Source: Crocinitomicaceae bacterium
GTDB taxonomy: Bacteria > Bacteroidota > Bacteroidia > Flavobacteriales_D > Crocinitomicaceae
Length of the DNA: 64,000 nucleotides
Assembly (NCBI GenBank): GCA_020635955.1
Contig: JACJYW010000006.1
Location: 45,001 to 109,000, forward strand
Reading direction: 5' to 3'
Numbering within the stretch: the first letter of the stretch is position 1; each line of letters opens with the position of its first letter. A model generated the notes under the pieces. The model was given only the letters and a program-made list of their open reading frames with translations, searched no databases and was not told where the DNA came from. Positions 35,021 through 44,197 of this stretch are shown here, piece after piece. The translations under genes were made by a program, and so were the position numbers.

Positions 35021-36399
35021 TTAACGAAATCCTCCACCCATTTACGTTCTGACAGATCATTATCGATTTGAGCCAGATCATGTTTTTTATCTACATAAAG
35101 CTGATTTGGCCTTCCATTCAAAGTAACATAGATCTCGGCATGGATCTCAGGTTTATTAAATTCCATTGAAACACCGTGCTGAATCACAGTTGTATCTGAA
35201 TAAACATCTTGCAGATAATGAGCGTATTGCAGGATCATATCCGGTTGAGTGCTCATTATTTTTTCTTGATTCTGAGTCAAATATTTACTGTTATTGATCT
35301 CAATTTCCGATTTAGTTTTCGGATCGATCACATAAAACATAGCATATCCAGCCTTTTCCATTAACATCACTCTCCAGCTGAATCTAAATCCTTGTTCTTT
35401 CCAAAAAAGATTACCCTCATAGAACAGATATCTAAAGGGAATGAGTAATTGAACTGCCAGATAAGCACCGATTAAGGCTGTAGTCATTTTTTTTGGTAAT
35501 AAGGAGGTGTTAATTCCCGATCTTTTCGCTTCTTGATGTCCGAATAATAATCGAATAAAATTGAGTATTCGTTCATGAAAATTGGCTTCAAAGAAAATGA
35601 GTGTTGCCATGATCATAACCCAGGGGAAAACACCAATTGGAAACAGAAGCCAGGTAGTTATGTGGAAAACAATAACGAAGAAATAAGCATAAGGTCGGGT
35701 CTTTTTGGTCAATAGAAAGAAAACTATTGTCAAATCATAAATACATCCGAACCATGCGAAAAAATAAGCCACCCAATCTTGCTTAAGAATTGGACCAATG
35801 AAATCGTAATGGTGTGCAGAGTGCAACCAATATTTGAGAGGTTGCGCATGAAACAACCAATCGCTTTCAAGCTTAGCAATACCGGCAAAAATATAAACAA
35901 TGGCAATTTGGAATTGTAATAAACCAATGTGCCATTTAGGACATGTTTTTGAATAGTTGGTAAACCCTAATCGGGTATCCAGAGAAAAATACCGATTTGC
36001 GGGAATTAATACGAGTAAAAAAGCTACCAGACTAACAAAATAATAATGATTTAGATAGTTGGTTTTATCAAGTAATTCAACATAAGTGAATGAAAAGAAG
36101 AATAGAAATGCACCGAAACGATAAAACAATCCTAAAATGATAAGTATCGAACCTATTATCATTCCAATGAAAAGCGAGTAAATTAAAGATTCAGAAGGGT
36201 AGGGTACCCATTCAAATCCAAGATATGGAAAATGGAAGTGGGGTTCTATGTACTGGGATTCTACCCAGCCATTTAATAGGAATCTCATGGTAGAGAATAA
36301 CATAAGTATCCCAAATCCTATGCGATAAACGGCTAAAGGTGCGGCAGAGGTATGCTCATGCCAATTAAAGAATTGTCGTATTTGACTAATCCCCGTCAT
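35017..36399 (-). CDS. HTTM / vitamin K-dependent gamma-carboxylase-like membrane protein
   Basis: 460 residues. Membrane part about 1-290, soluble C-terminal part about 330-460. Stretches align by eye with human gamma-glutamyl carboxylase: LLDKTNYLNHYYFV (109-122; His118 at the position of human His160), FAGIAKLESDW (171-181; Lys176 at the position of the catalytic base Lys218) and FHITTWLLFPIGVFPW. So it may be catalytically competent, using a reduced menaquinone-type quinone to carboxylate Glu. Third gene of the four-gene operon, overlapping both neighbours (14 and 4 bp). Substrate unknown. Confidence 0.87.
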   Translation of the reverse strand: MTGISQIRQFFNWHEHTSAAPLAVYRIGFGILMLFSTMRFLLNGWVESQYIEPHFHFPYLGFEWVPYPSESLIYSLFIGMIIGSILIILGLFYRFGAFLFFFSFTYVELLDKTNYLNHYYFVSLVAFLLVLIPANRYFSLDTRLGFTNYSKTCPKWHIGLLQFQIAIVYIFAGIAKLESDWLFHAQPLKYWLHSAHHYDFIGPILKQDWVAYFFAWFGCIYDLTIVFFLLTKKTRPYAYFFVIVFHITTWLLFPIGVFPWVMIMATLIFFEANFHERILNFIRLLFGHQEAKRSGINTSLLPKKMTTALIGAYLAVQLLIPFRYLFYEGNLFWKEQGFRFSWRVMLMEKAGYAMFYVIDPKTKSEIEINNSKYLTQNQEKIMSTQPDMILQYAHYLQDVYSDTTVIQHGVSMEFNKPEIHAEIYVTLNGRPNQLYVDKKHDLAQIDNDLSERKWVEDFVK

Positions 36400-37465
36400 T
36401 GTCCTGAAAAGTGATCAACAAACCTAGTGCTGATGACATATCAGTTTTACAGAAAGTCAATAGCTTCTTTATCTCCAGATAAGCAGTATTTACTGCTGTA
36501 GGATTGGTGTCAACTTTATCGCTCAATGGACTTCCAATATTGTTGATAGAAGCTTGTACCACGTCAAATTGTGTAGCAATATTATCTGCCAATGAGGTTG
36601 TAACATCTTCAGATTCTACATCTTTTATGTAATCATCAAACCCAGAGCCAGCAGCACCTAGAAAGATATTTTTTAATGCGCTAATGTTTTCAGCTGCAAG
36701 ATCAATCGAAATTTGAGCGTAATATCCTTCTACATATTTTGGTAGTGTTTGACCGCCGGTTTGCTGTCCTGCAGGAATTCCAATTTTTGCATTTTTAAGA
36801 AGTTCAATGTCTTTAACCATTTCATTGAACAGCAAACTTGTTGAGCTTCCAACATCATTACCATCAGCATTAATGAAAGTTGTTTTGTAACTGATCCAAT
36901 TTGACACAACAATAGCCATTTCTGTTTTCATTTTGCTAGTGATTGCTAGCAAGTAATTACATCTTTCTATAGCGTATGTTCCAGTAGAAAATGAATCTAT
37001 AGGTGCAGAGGTTGATTGATGTTGGGGGTAAAGCAAATAGTCAATGGCAGGAAAACCTATAGCATCAATGTTCGAAGCTGCATTAACATCCACCGATCCC
37101 TGAGATATATTTAGTTCTATTTGAACAGTATCAGTAGGATAAGTGTTCATTGAAGATTTAATGAACTGGTCAGACATTGGCCCAAAATCGAACATTTTAC
37201 ATTTCTGAAATGATTTATAAGCAATCACGTATTTTGACCTTAGGTCTTGAAGGTTGGTGGTATTTGTATTAGCCGTATATGTTAGTGCCGCAGTGTTAAG
37301 GCTGATCACATCCTCATTAAATGAATTTAATTGAGGTATAATTACAGCAGAAGCCATGTTGTCTAACATGGCTTTTCTATCAAAATCTTCTTTGTCTTTA
37401 TCCTTATTGCAGCTTATTACAACAAACAAAGCTGCAAGTATTATTAGCAACTTCTTAAAATCCAT
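36386..37465 (-). CDS. imelysin-family lipoprotein
   Basis: 359 residues, lipobox VISC (Cys19). All-helical imelysin fold: DVISLNTAALTYTANTNTTN, YVIAYKSFQKCKMFDFGPM and FPAIDYLLYPQ. The GxHxxE motif of classical imelysins is not obvious; the FPAIDYLLY segment stands near its place, as in Bacteroidota forms. Imelysin-like proteins of other bacteria are linked to iron or haem uptake. Here it should sit on the outer or inner membrane facing the periplasm. Overlaps HTTM by 14 bp and DUF4856 by 11 bp. Confidence 0.88.
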   Translation of the reverse strand: MDFKKLLIILAALFVVISCNKDKDKEDFDRKAMLDNMASAVIIPQLNSFNEDVISLNTAALTYTANTNTTNLQDLRSKYVIAYKSFQKCKMFDFGPMSDQFIKSSMNTYPTDTVQIELNISQGSVDVNAASNIDAIGFPAIDYLLYPQHQSTSAPIDSFSTGTYAIERCNYLLAITSKMKTEMAIVVSNWISYKTTFINADGNDVGSSTSLLFNEMVKDIELLKNAKIGIPAGQQTGGQTLPKYVEGYYAQISIDLAAENISALKNIFLGAAGSGFDDYIKDVESEDVTTSLADNIATQFDVVQASINNIGSPLSDKVDTNPTAVNTAYLEIKKLLTFCKTDMSSALGLLITFQDNDGD

Positions 37466-38588
37466 AGATGGCCGTTAGATCTTGTTTAGCATTTGTAATG
37501 TCCTGTGCTGTAATCGTCCAAAAATTATCACCTAATTTATTTAGAGCTTCTTCAATTTCTGGATAAGAAATTAATCTTGTATCAAGTGACATGTACTTCA
37601 AACAATTGATAAATCCATAAGCTTCGGTTAGTGTATGCATTCGTTTAGCATCATCCGCAATATTATCTAAGGCAATATCCAGATAAGCCACTGCAGAAGC
37701 TGCACATATTCTTTCCCACATCAATCTAATCTCTTTGATCTGTATATCTCGTGTGGAAATATCGTTGTTAGTTATAGCAGTTCTTCCAATTAAGAAATAT
37801 TGCATCATAAGAGAATTACATCCTAGATCAGCATCTCTTTTAATGCAGTATTCTCCCCAAAAAATGGCATCATTTTGATTAGTAGGAAACGTAGCAGGTA
37901 CTCCAAAATATCCAAAAGCTTCATCCCAGTGATGTTCCATAGCTGTGTAATATTCTCCGTTAACTTCATCTACAGCTGTTGTATTGTCCACATTCATTTT
38001 ATCATCACCAAAATAAACTTGAGTGGCTTGATACATGAAAATGGCACCCATTAAAGCTTTTTCTATTACTTCTTTACATTGAAACCCATTGGCGTCAAAT
38101 AAGTATGTGCTCGTTCCTGAAGTAAGTGTTCCTGCCTGACCATTTGTAGCCGTAGTTGCGTAAAATTGAGAAGCACTTTCTGTGGAATCAAACCACGCTA
38201 AGATTTCTGAAGTATCTGCAGCAAAATATTTATCAGATAAGTTTTTAGAAGAAGTGAAGGTATAATTGCCATTTCCATTACCTCCAACATTAGTGAACAT
38301 ATCTTTCATTACTTGAGCAGAAATAGTAGTGGTTTTTCCGGTAGCAACATAATCAATAAGTTCTGTAGCTTGATTTAAACGATCAGTTTGACCACTATAA
38401 TCAACAGTATTGTTACCATTGTCGTCTGTAAAAACGTATGATGAAGGAACCTGATAATAGGTACATGATCCATCATCCTTCTTAGCTTCACTTGAGTAAT
38501 TCAAAGCATTTGTGTCTGTACATCCCTTTTTCTTGCAAGAAGATATTATAAGTGTTAATCCTAGTATGATTAGTATTGATCGATTCAT
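37455..38588 (-). CDS. DUF4856-family lipoprotein
   Basis: 377 residues. Lipobox ISSC (Cys18). Just after it lies a small cysteine module CTDTNALNYSSEAKKDDGSC (residues 23-42), a disulfide-type motif repeated in many Bacteroidota surface proteins. The main helical domain has a metal-ligand-like MEHHWDEAFGYFG (His219, His220, Asp222, Glu223), characteristic of DUF4856. Function not established. First gene of the imelysin-HTTM-receptor operon, with a promoter box at 38621-38628. Confidence 0.86.
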   Translation of the reverse strand: MNRSILIILGLTLIISSCKKKGCTDTNALNYSSEAKKDDGSCTYYQVPSSYVFTDDNGNNTVDYSGQTDRLNQATELIDYVATGKTTTISAQVMKDMFTNVGGNGNGNYTFTSSKNLSDKYFAADTSEILAWFDSTESASQFYATTATNGQAGTLTSGTSTYLFDANGFQCKEVIEKALMGAIFMYQATQVYFGDDKMNVDNTTAVDEVNGEYYTAMEHHWDEAFGYFGVPATFPTNQNDAIFWGEYCIKRDADLGCNSLMMQYFLIGRTAITNNDISTRDIQIKEIRLMWERICAASAVAYLDIALDNIADDAKRMHTLTEAYGFINCLKYMSLDTRLISYPEIEEALNKLGDNFWTITAQDITNAKQDLTAIYGF

Positions 38589-38620
38589 TTATTATTTAGA
38601 TTCGTTTTAAATAGTGTTCG

Positions 38621-38628
38621 CAAATCTA
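38621..38628 (-). promoter_or_regulatory. promoter -7 box of the DUF4856-imelysin-HTTM-receptor operon
   Basis: Minus-strand TAGATTTG matches TAnnTTTG with a TTG exactly 20 bases upstream. Predicted start is near 38614, giving a leader of about 26 nt. No clear Fur-like inverted repeat is visible around it. Confidence 0.55.
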
Positions 38629-38729
38629 GCATTGAAGCAGAGCTTGAACAATACCTGAAAAAGGGTATTTTGATCTATGTGTTCTTAGTGTGCAGATTGC
38701 CAATTAATTACAATTTAGAATATTTTGAT

Positions 38730-41624
38730 TTATTGAATAATAATGATCTCGTCTGCGAATATGTATGATGGTTTACCACTTCCAGGATGCCATTCCGGAA
38801 TTTCTCCTGAATTCTTTGCTACAACTCTTAAATAGCGGGTTGAGAATTCCTTTTCGAATCCAATTTCCTGAGTGAATTGGCCATATTTTTCAGGAGAGAC
38901 GTAGTTTTTTACAATTTTTACGTCATACCAGCTTTTACCATTTTTTGACATCATAAATTTCACTTCTTTAGGGAACCATATCCAGGATTTGATATCCTGT
39001 AATACACTTATGTAAATCCCTTTGATATCAATTTTCTTTTTGAAGTCAATTTCTACGTCAAGATCGTTACCATAATACCCTTGCCATGAACCTGTTCTAA
39101 AATCTGTATTACCACGAACCTGATCAATTAAAGCTCGTTCTGATCCACCAGAATACTGATTAAGGTACCCGGTATTCAATTTAATTTTCCACTTACTGTT
39201 TGCACGTAAGTATTCAGAATAAATAGGATAGCTTTCTGCATTGTTACCAAAAGATTTTGCGATAAAACTTGTAGAGGATTTGATCTTGACGGGTTTACTG
39301 TAAAGGGTGCTATTCTCATCAGGAATGGAGCCATCTGTAGTATATCTTATTGCAACAACTGGTGCCGCACTTTTGATACTGACTTTTCTTTTCTTTACAA
39401 AAACTTTCTCTGCATTTTCAAAATAGGGCGAAGGCATTAGGTTTTGTTTTTTAACCTTTTGATATGGGCTATTCCCATAAAACTCTTGAGGTGTATTCGT
39501 CATTTCAAAGACAATTTCACCACCATTCATGATCTCATGATGATATAAAAAATTTCTTTTCAGGGGTTTACGATTTAACCTCACGTCCTTTATATAGATA
39601 TTTTCAGAACTATAATTGAGTGTCTTCATCTTGAATTCGTTTCCATTCTCAAGATGTATGGTGTACGATTCAAATAGAGGCGTTCCAAAGAGATAGTAAT
39701 CTGTACCAGGTGTAACGGAATAAAATCCCATTGCACTCATAATATACCAGGCTGACATTTGTCCGCAATCTTCATTTCCAATCAAACCATCTGGATCATT
39801 TGCATACATCTCAGTCATGATCTGATGAACATATTTTTGTGTTTTCCAGCTATTTTGAGTGAAATTGTATAAATAGGCCATATGATGGCTAGGTTCATTA
39901 CCATGTGCATATTGACCAATCAAACCTGTGATATCCACCTGTTGTCTACCAGTTGTTTCGTTTTCTGCATTGAAAAGATCGTCTAACCATTGTTCAAGCT
40001 GTTGTTTTCCTCCAAGCAATTGGATCAAGCCCAAAACATCATGCGGAACGAATAAGCTGTATTGCCAAGAATTGGCTTCAGTATAATCGAAGGTTACTTC
40101 ATTGGGAATAAAATTATTTTTCCATCCACCATTAAAACGTGGTTGCATGAAAGTGGACGTTGGGTTATAAATATTCTTGTAGAATTGACTTCGTTCATAA
40201 AATCTGTCTGCAACAGAATCAATCCCTAATGAATCGGCAAAAATAGCGATACACCAGTCGTCATAAGCGTATTCAAGCGTTTTAGAAACGCTTTCAGATT
40301 CATTTTCAGATGATATAAACCCTTGTTTTTTATAGTGTTCAAGACCTAAATGGTTCTGATCTGCGGAATGTTTCATTGCACGAAGGGCCAATTGCGTATC
40401 AAAGTCCCTATATCCTTTGTTATATGCATCTACAATTACTGGAATCGAATGATAACCAATCATACATCCCGTATAATTTGCTGATAATTCCCAAATAGGT
40501 AAAATGCCTCCCTGGCGATATTGCGCTAAAAGAGTTTTAATAAAATCAGGAGTTCTTTTTTCCTGTACTATTGTGAATAGGGGATGCTCTGCCCTAAATG
40601 TATCCCACAGTGAAAATATGGTGTATTGCGTGTGATCACCTGATTGATGGATTTGCATATCCATTCCTCTGAAACGGCCATCTACATCTGAGAATGTATT
40701 TGGGTTCAAAAAACTGTGATAGAGCGCAGTGTAGAAGATCGTTTTCTTATCAGTATCCTTTGTTTCTATTTGGATTTTTGATAGTTCTTTATTCCATTTG
40801 GCTTCATTTTGTTCACGATACAAATTGAAATCCCAGGAAGGCATTTCAGTTTTTAAATTTTTCTTAGCCCCGTTAATATCTACTGCTGAAATCCCCACTT
40901 TGACGGCTAATACAGGAAAATCATCACTGAATTCAACAATTAGTTTAGAAGCCTTTCCTTCATTATTCTTTTTAAATCTTCGTTCGATTGGAACTTCTGA
41001 AAATTGAATAGCGAAATAAAAGTGTTGTTCACGAGCCCAGGCATCAGATATGCGTTTACCAACAATGGTGCTGTCATTCAGAAAAAAGAGATCTGAATCC
41101 AATAGGTTATCCCTGTGCTCCAGATCAATGACCACTTTTTTGTTCTCACCTTTTGGGTAATAATATTTGTGAAAACCACAACGAGTAGTTGAGGTTAGTT
41201 CTACTTTAATGTTGTCTTCACTCAACAGAACTTCATAATAACCGGCATTCGCTTTTTCATTTTTATGAGAAAATTTAGAGCTGTAGCCCTCGTGAGGTTC
41301 TTTACGATATCCATTTTCCCACTTATCTGGTCCGGTAAAAGGCATTAATAGTAAATCACCATAATCGGAAACACCTGTTCCGCTTAAATGTGTATGGCTG
41401 AATCCAAAAATTACGTCATCTGAATAATGATATCCACCACATCCGTCCCAACCACTTAATCTGGTATCAGGAGATAATTGCATCATACCAAAAGGTTCAG
41501 AAACACCAGGGTAGGTATGACCGTGTCCTCCAGTTCCAATGAATGGATTTACCCACTTACTCAAATCTTCTTGAGCAAAAGAATAGAGATGAACCCAAAG
41601 AATAACTATGAGTATCTTCTTCAT
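38730..41624 (-). CDS. GH92-family alpha-mannosidase, secreted
   Basis: 964 residues with a signal peptide (1-17). GH92 hallmarks: WVNPFIGTGGHGHTYPGVS (about 25-43), GFSHTHLSGTG, the catalytic-domain GNEPSHHMAYLYNF and GNEDCGQMSAWYIMSAMGF. GH92 enzymes are calcium-dependent exo-acting alpha-mannosidases. The C-terminal 280 residues add a chitobiase-type beta-sandwich (IRYTTDGSIPDENSTLYSKP) and a discoidin-like F5/8 module. There is no lipobox or T9SS domain, so probably periplasmic. Third gene of a sugar permease, ROK kinase and GH92 unit for mannose or mannan use. Confidence 0.95.
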   Translation of the reverse strand: MKKILIVILWVHLYSFAQEDLSKWVNPFIGTGGHGHTYPGVSEPFGMMQLSPDTRLSGWDGCGGYHYSDDVIFGFSHTHLSGTGVSDYGDLLLMPFTGPDKWENGYRKEPHEGYSSKFSHKNEKANAGYYEVLLSEDNIKVELTSTTRCGFHKYYYPKGENKKVVIDLEHRDNLLDSDLFFLNDSTIVGKRISDAWAREQHFYFAIQFSEVPIERRFKKNNEGKASKLIVEFSDDFPVLAVKVGISAVDINGAKKNLKTEMPSWDFNLYREQNEAKWNKELSKIQIETKDTDKKTIFYTALYHSFLNPNTFSDVDGRFRGMDMQIHQSGDHTQYTIFSLWDTFRAEHPLFTIVQEKRTPDFIKTLLAQYRQGGILPIWELSANYTGCMIGYHSIPVIVDAYNKGYRDFDTQLALRAMKHSADQNHLGLEHYKKQGFISSENESESVSKTLEYAYDDWCIAIFADSLGIDSVADRFYERSQFYKNIYNPTSTFMQPRFNGGWKNNFIPNEVTFDYTEANSWQYSLFVPHDVLGLIQLLGGKQQLEQWLDDLFNAENETTGRQQVDITGLIGQYAHGNEPSHHMAYLYNFTQNSWKTQKYVHQIMTEMYANDPDGLIGNEDCGQMSAWYIMSAMGFYSVTPGTDYYLFGTPLFESYTIHLENGNEFKMKTLNYSSENIYIKDVRLNRKPLKRNFLYHHEIMNGGEIVFEMTNTPQEFYGNSPYQKVKKQNLMPSPYFENAEKVFVKKRKVSIKSAAPVVAIRYTTDGSIPDENSTLYSKPVKIKSSTSFIAKSFGNNAESYPIYSEYLRANSKWKIKLNTGYLNQYSGGSERALIDQVRGNTDFRTGSWQGYYGNDLDVEIDFKKKIDIKGIYISVLQDIKSWIWFPKEVKFMMSKNGKSWYDVKIVKNYVSPEKYGQFTQEIGFEKEFSTRYLRVVAKNSGEIPEWHPGSGKPSYIFADEIIIIQ

Positions 41625-41636
41625 GTAAGCAGTTTG

Positions 41637-42584
41637 CTATTTAAGAACTGGATTAGAAGCCTTGATCAATGCAGCCGCACCTAAAATTCCTCCACCATTT
41701 TGATTCAAAGTTGAGATCTTTAAATTGATTCTGTTTCTAAGATTTGGTAAGGTATAGTTCTTTAGATGCTTCTCTGTTTTGCGTTTCAAGATGTTACCAG
41801 AATTGGTGATTCCTCCGGCAAGGAAAATATTTTGGATATCTAAAAGGTTGATCAAACTTGATAAGGCGTAACCTAGATCATGACAAACTGAATCAACTAC
41901 TTCTAAAGCTACAGGATCTTCTTTACGGGCTGAGTTAAAAACTTCTAATGGCGAAATATCAGAAGGCTGGAAATCATTGAGTAATGAACCACCACTACTA
42001 AATTCCAGTTTTTCTTTAGCGGTAGCAACAATCCCTGCTGCACCCACATATCCCTCAAGGCATCCCATGTTACCGCACTTACATTCTCTTCCTGCCTGAC
42101 GTACAACAAAATGTCCTATCTCACCAGCTAAACCATTCGCTCCTACTACGATAGAACCATTTATATAAGTTCCTAAACCAACTCCCGTTCCTAAAGTTAC
42201 TACGGCAAAATTATCCAGATCCTTACCTTCTCCAAATACTTTAATTCCCAGAGCGTAAGCATTCGCATCATTTGCAACGAAAACATCCTTTTTAAATAGG
42301 TCACTAAAAATGTCTTTGATTGGAATTACGTCTCCCCATTGAAGATTAGGAGCATATTCAATTTGTTGAGTTTCAAGATTTACGCTAGGAGCACCAATAC
42401 CTATAGCTTCAAAATCTCCTTTGAATCCAGATTTTACCTTATCGAATATCTCTTGAGCCAATTCTTCAACTGTTCCATACGCATTCGTAGGAACCGAAGA
42501 CGAGTATAAAATTTCTCCATTGTCATCAACAATTCCAAATTCTACATTCGTTCCTCCAATATCAATTCCAAGATAATGACTCAT
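41637..42584 (-). CDS. ROK-family sugar kinase (gluco/manno-kinase type)
   Basis: 315 residues from the ATG at 42584, chosen because the phosphate-binding loop begins directly after it (YLGIDIGGTNVEFG); eight additional residues from an upstream ATG add nothing conserved. ROK signature: VVTLGTGVGLGTYI, GEIGHFV, and the zinc-binding CKCGNMGCLEGYVGAA. It phosphorylates a hexose with ATP; glucose, mannose or N-acetylmannosamine are possible. Its place between the permease and GH92 favours mannose released by the mannosidase. Confidence 0.92.
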   Translation of the reverse strand: MSHYLGIDIGGTNVEFGIVDDNGEILYSSSVPTNAYGTVEELAQEIFDKVKSGFKGDFEAIGIGAPSVNLETQQIEYAPNLQWGDVIPIKDIFSDLFKKDVFVANDANAYALGIKVFGEGKDLDNFAVVTLGTGVGLGTYINGSIVVGANGLAGEIGHFVVRQAGRECKCGNMGCLEGYVGAAGIVATAKEKLEFSSGGSLLNDFQPSDISPLEVFNSARKEDPVALEVVDSVCHDLGYALSSLINLLDIQNIFLAGGITNSGNILKRKTEKHLKNYTLPNLRNRINLKISTLNQNGGGILGAAALIKASNPVLK

Positions 42585-42630
42585 AGTTAATTGTTTGAAA
42601 TGCCCCAAAAGGGTCTATAAAGTTAGGAAT

Positions 42631-44070
42631 TTAAGACGATTTAGGACTAGAAGTGTCAGTTGTATTTTGTTTATATCCACTAATTCCAAAAAATATAAGA
42701 TAAATCATAGCCAATAAGGGCACTAAAAATGAGGTTTGAATGGTGCTAATTTCTATAATTTGACTTTGAACATATGGTATAATTGCGCCTCCCACAATGG
42801 CCATAACGAGAAGAGATGAACCTTGACTTGTCATGTTCCCCAGTCCTTTAATACTCAATGAAAAAATATTTGACCACCCAATGGAAAAGAACAATCCGGT
42901 TCCAAGAATTGACCAAAAGGCTATAGCACCTGAACTAAAGATTCCAAAGACCAACAATATTGCATTTATGGAACAGAAAATAACGATCAGACGTTCTGCT
43001 TTTCCTTTTCCAATGAGGAAAGCAAAGAAATTTAATAACATAAAAAGATTGTAAATCCACAATTGATCTAGTGAAATAGGATCAAAGGAAAGTAAAGTGC
43101 CATTGTTACCGGTGTCCACTTTTATTCCAGTGGCTATCCAGATGATAAAGAACATGAAAACACTCGTCAATAACATTGGTAACCATTTTCGTTCGTTTTT
43201 CCATTTATCACTTAACGATATGCTGGCCATTAATCTGCCTATCATTAAGCCTCCCCAAAAGAACGCCAGATAATAGTTGGCAGATTGTTCATTAAGCCCC
43301 ATAATGCTTGGGTCTTTTGAAAATGATCCCAACCAGCTACCCACAGCAACTTCTGAACCTACATAAAAAAAGATTGCAAGGATTCCAAATCTAAGGTTTC
43401 TGTTTTTTAATACCTGCAAACCACTAGAGTTAACAGTGTTGTTTGTAAAGGCCGGCAATTTATTTAATCCAATGAATATGGCTAAAATCAAAAAAATGAA
43501 TCCATATAAAAGATAGGTAGTTCCAACTGATTCGACACTTTTCTCTCCATTGGAAAAAACATTGTAGATCAGGATATTTCCAACGATAGGGCCAATGGTT
43601 GTGCCTAGTGAGTTTAGGCCTTGAGCAAGATTTAATCGACTCGAAGCAGACCTTTCTTCTCCTAAAATAGCTACGTAAGGATTTGCACATATTTGCAGCA
43701 ATGTAATACCAGTAGATAGAATAAAAAGAGACAATATAAATTGAGGGTATGAGGCATTTTGAGCTGAAATATAAAAAGCGGAACATCCCATTGCCGCAAT
43801 TAATAAACTAATGCTCATCCCATTTTTGTAACCAATCTTATTAATAGGATCCTTCCCAGTTACACTTGATACTATAAAGTAAAGCAGAGAAATGAAAAAG
43901 AAAGAACCAAAAAACGAGAGCTGTATATATGAGAGTTCAGTTGGTTTAAGTTTGAAAAGATCACTAAAACTGTTAATAAGAATATCATTCATCACAGTAA
44001 TGAAACCCCACATAAAAAACAAAATGGAGACAGCAATGAAAGCAAATCGATATTGAGGAGACTTATTCAA
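42631..44070 (-). CDS. MFS sugar permease (FHS/FucP-GlcP-like)
   Basis: 479 residues, 12 membrane segments. The N-terminal pattern FFMWGFITVMNDILINSF (about 18-35) and LYFIVSSVTGKDPINKIGYKNGM fit the fucose-glucose-galactose:H+ symporter family. AQGLNSLGTTIGPIVGNIL and the conserved GSEVAVGSWL are also seen. Takes up a hexose, likely mannose or glucose liberated by the downstream GH92. First gene of the operon; divergent from asnB across a 127-bp region that contains TTGGCA and TGCCAA half-sites about 60 bp apart, a possible operator. Confidence 0.9.
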   Translation of the reverse strand: MNKSPQYRFAFIAVSILFFMWGFITVMNDILINSFSDLFKLKPTELSYIQLSFFGSFFFISLLYFIVSSVTGKDPINKIGYKNGMSISLLIAAMGCSAFYISAQNASYPQFILSLFILSTGITLLQICANPYVAILGEERSASSRLNLAQGLNSLGTTIGPIVGNILIYNVFSNGEKSVESVGTTYLLYGFIFLILAIFIGLNKLPAFTNNTVNSSGLQVLKNRNLRFGILAIFFYVGSEVAVGSWLGSFSKDPSIMGLNEQSANYYLAFFWGGLMIGRLMASISLSDKWKNERKWLPMLLTSVFMFFIIWIATGIKVDTGNNGTLLSFDPISLDQLWIYNLFMLLNFFAFLIGKGKAERLIVIFCSINAILLVFGIFSSGAIAFWSILGTGLFFSIGWSNIFSLSIKGLGNMTSQGSSLLVMAIVGGAIIPYVQSQIIEISTIQTSFLVPLLAMIYLIFFGISGYKQNTTDTSSPKSS

Positions 44071-44197
44071 TGAATTATTGGCAATTTCAAGATAAATATA
44101 GTATTAATACACCTTCAAATTCAATTTCAAGACTTCCTTGTATCTGCCAATTAAGTTTTAACTTTAAACACTTTTAAAAGCCAATTCTCTCTGATTA

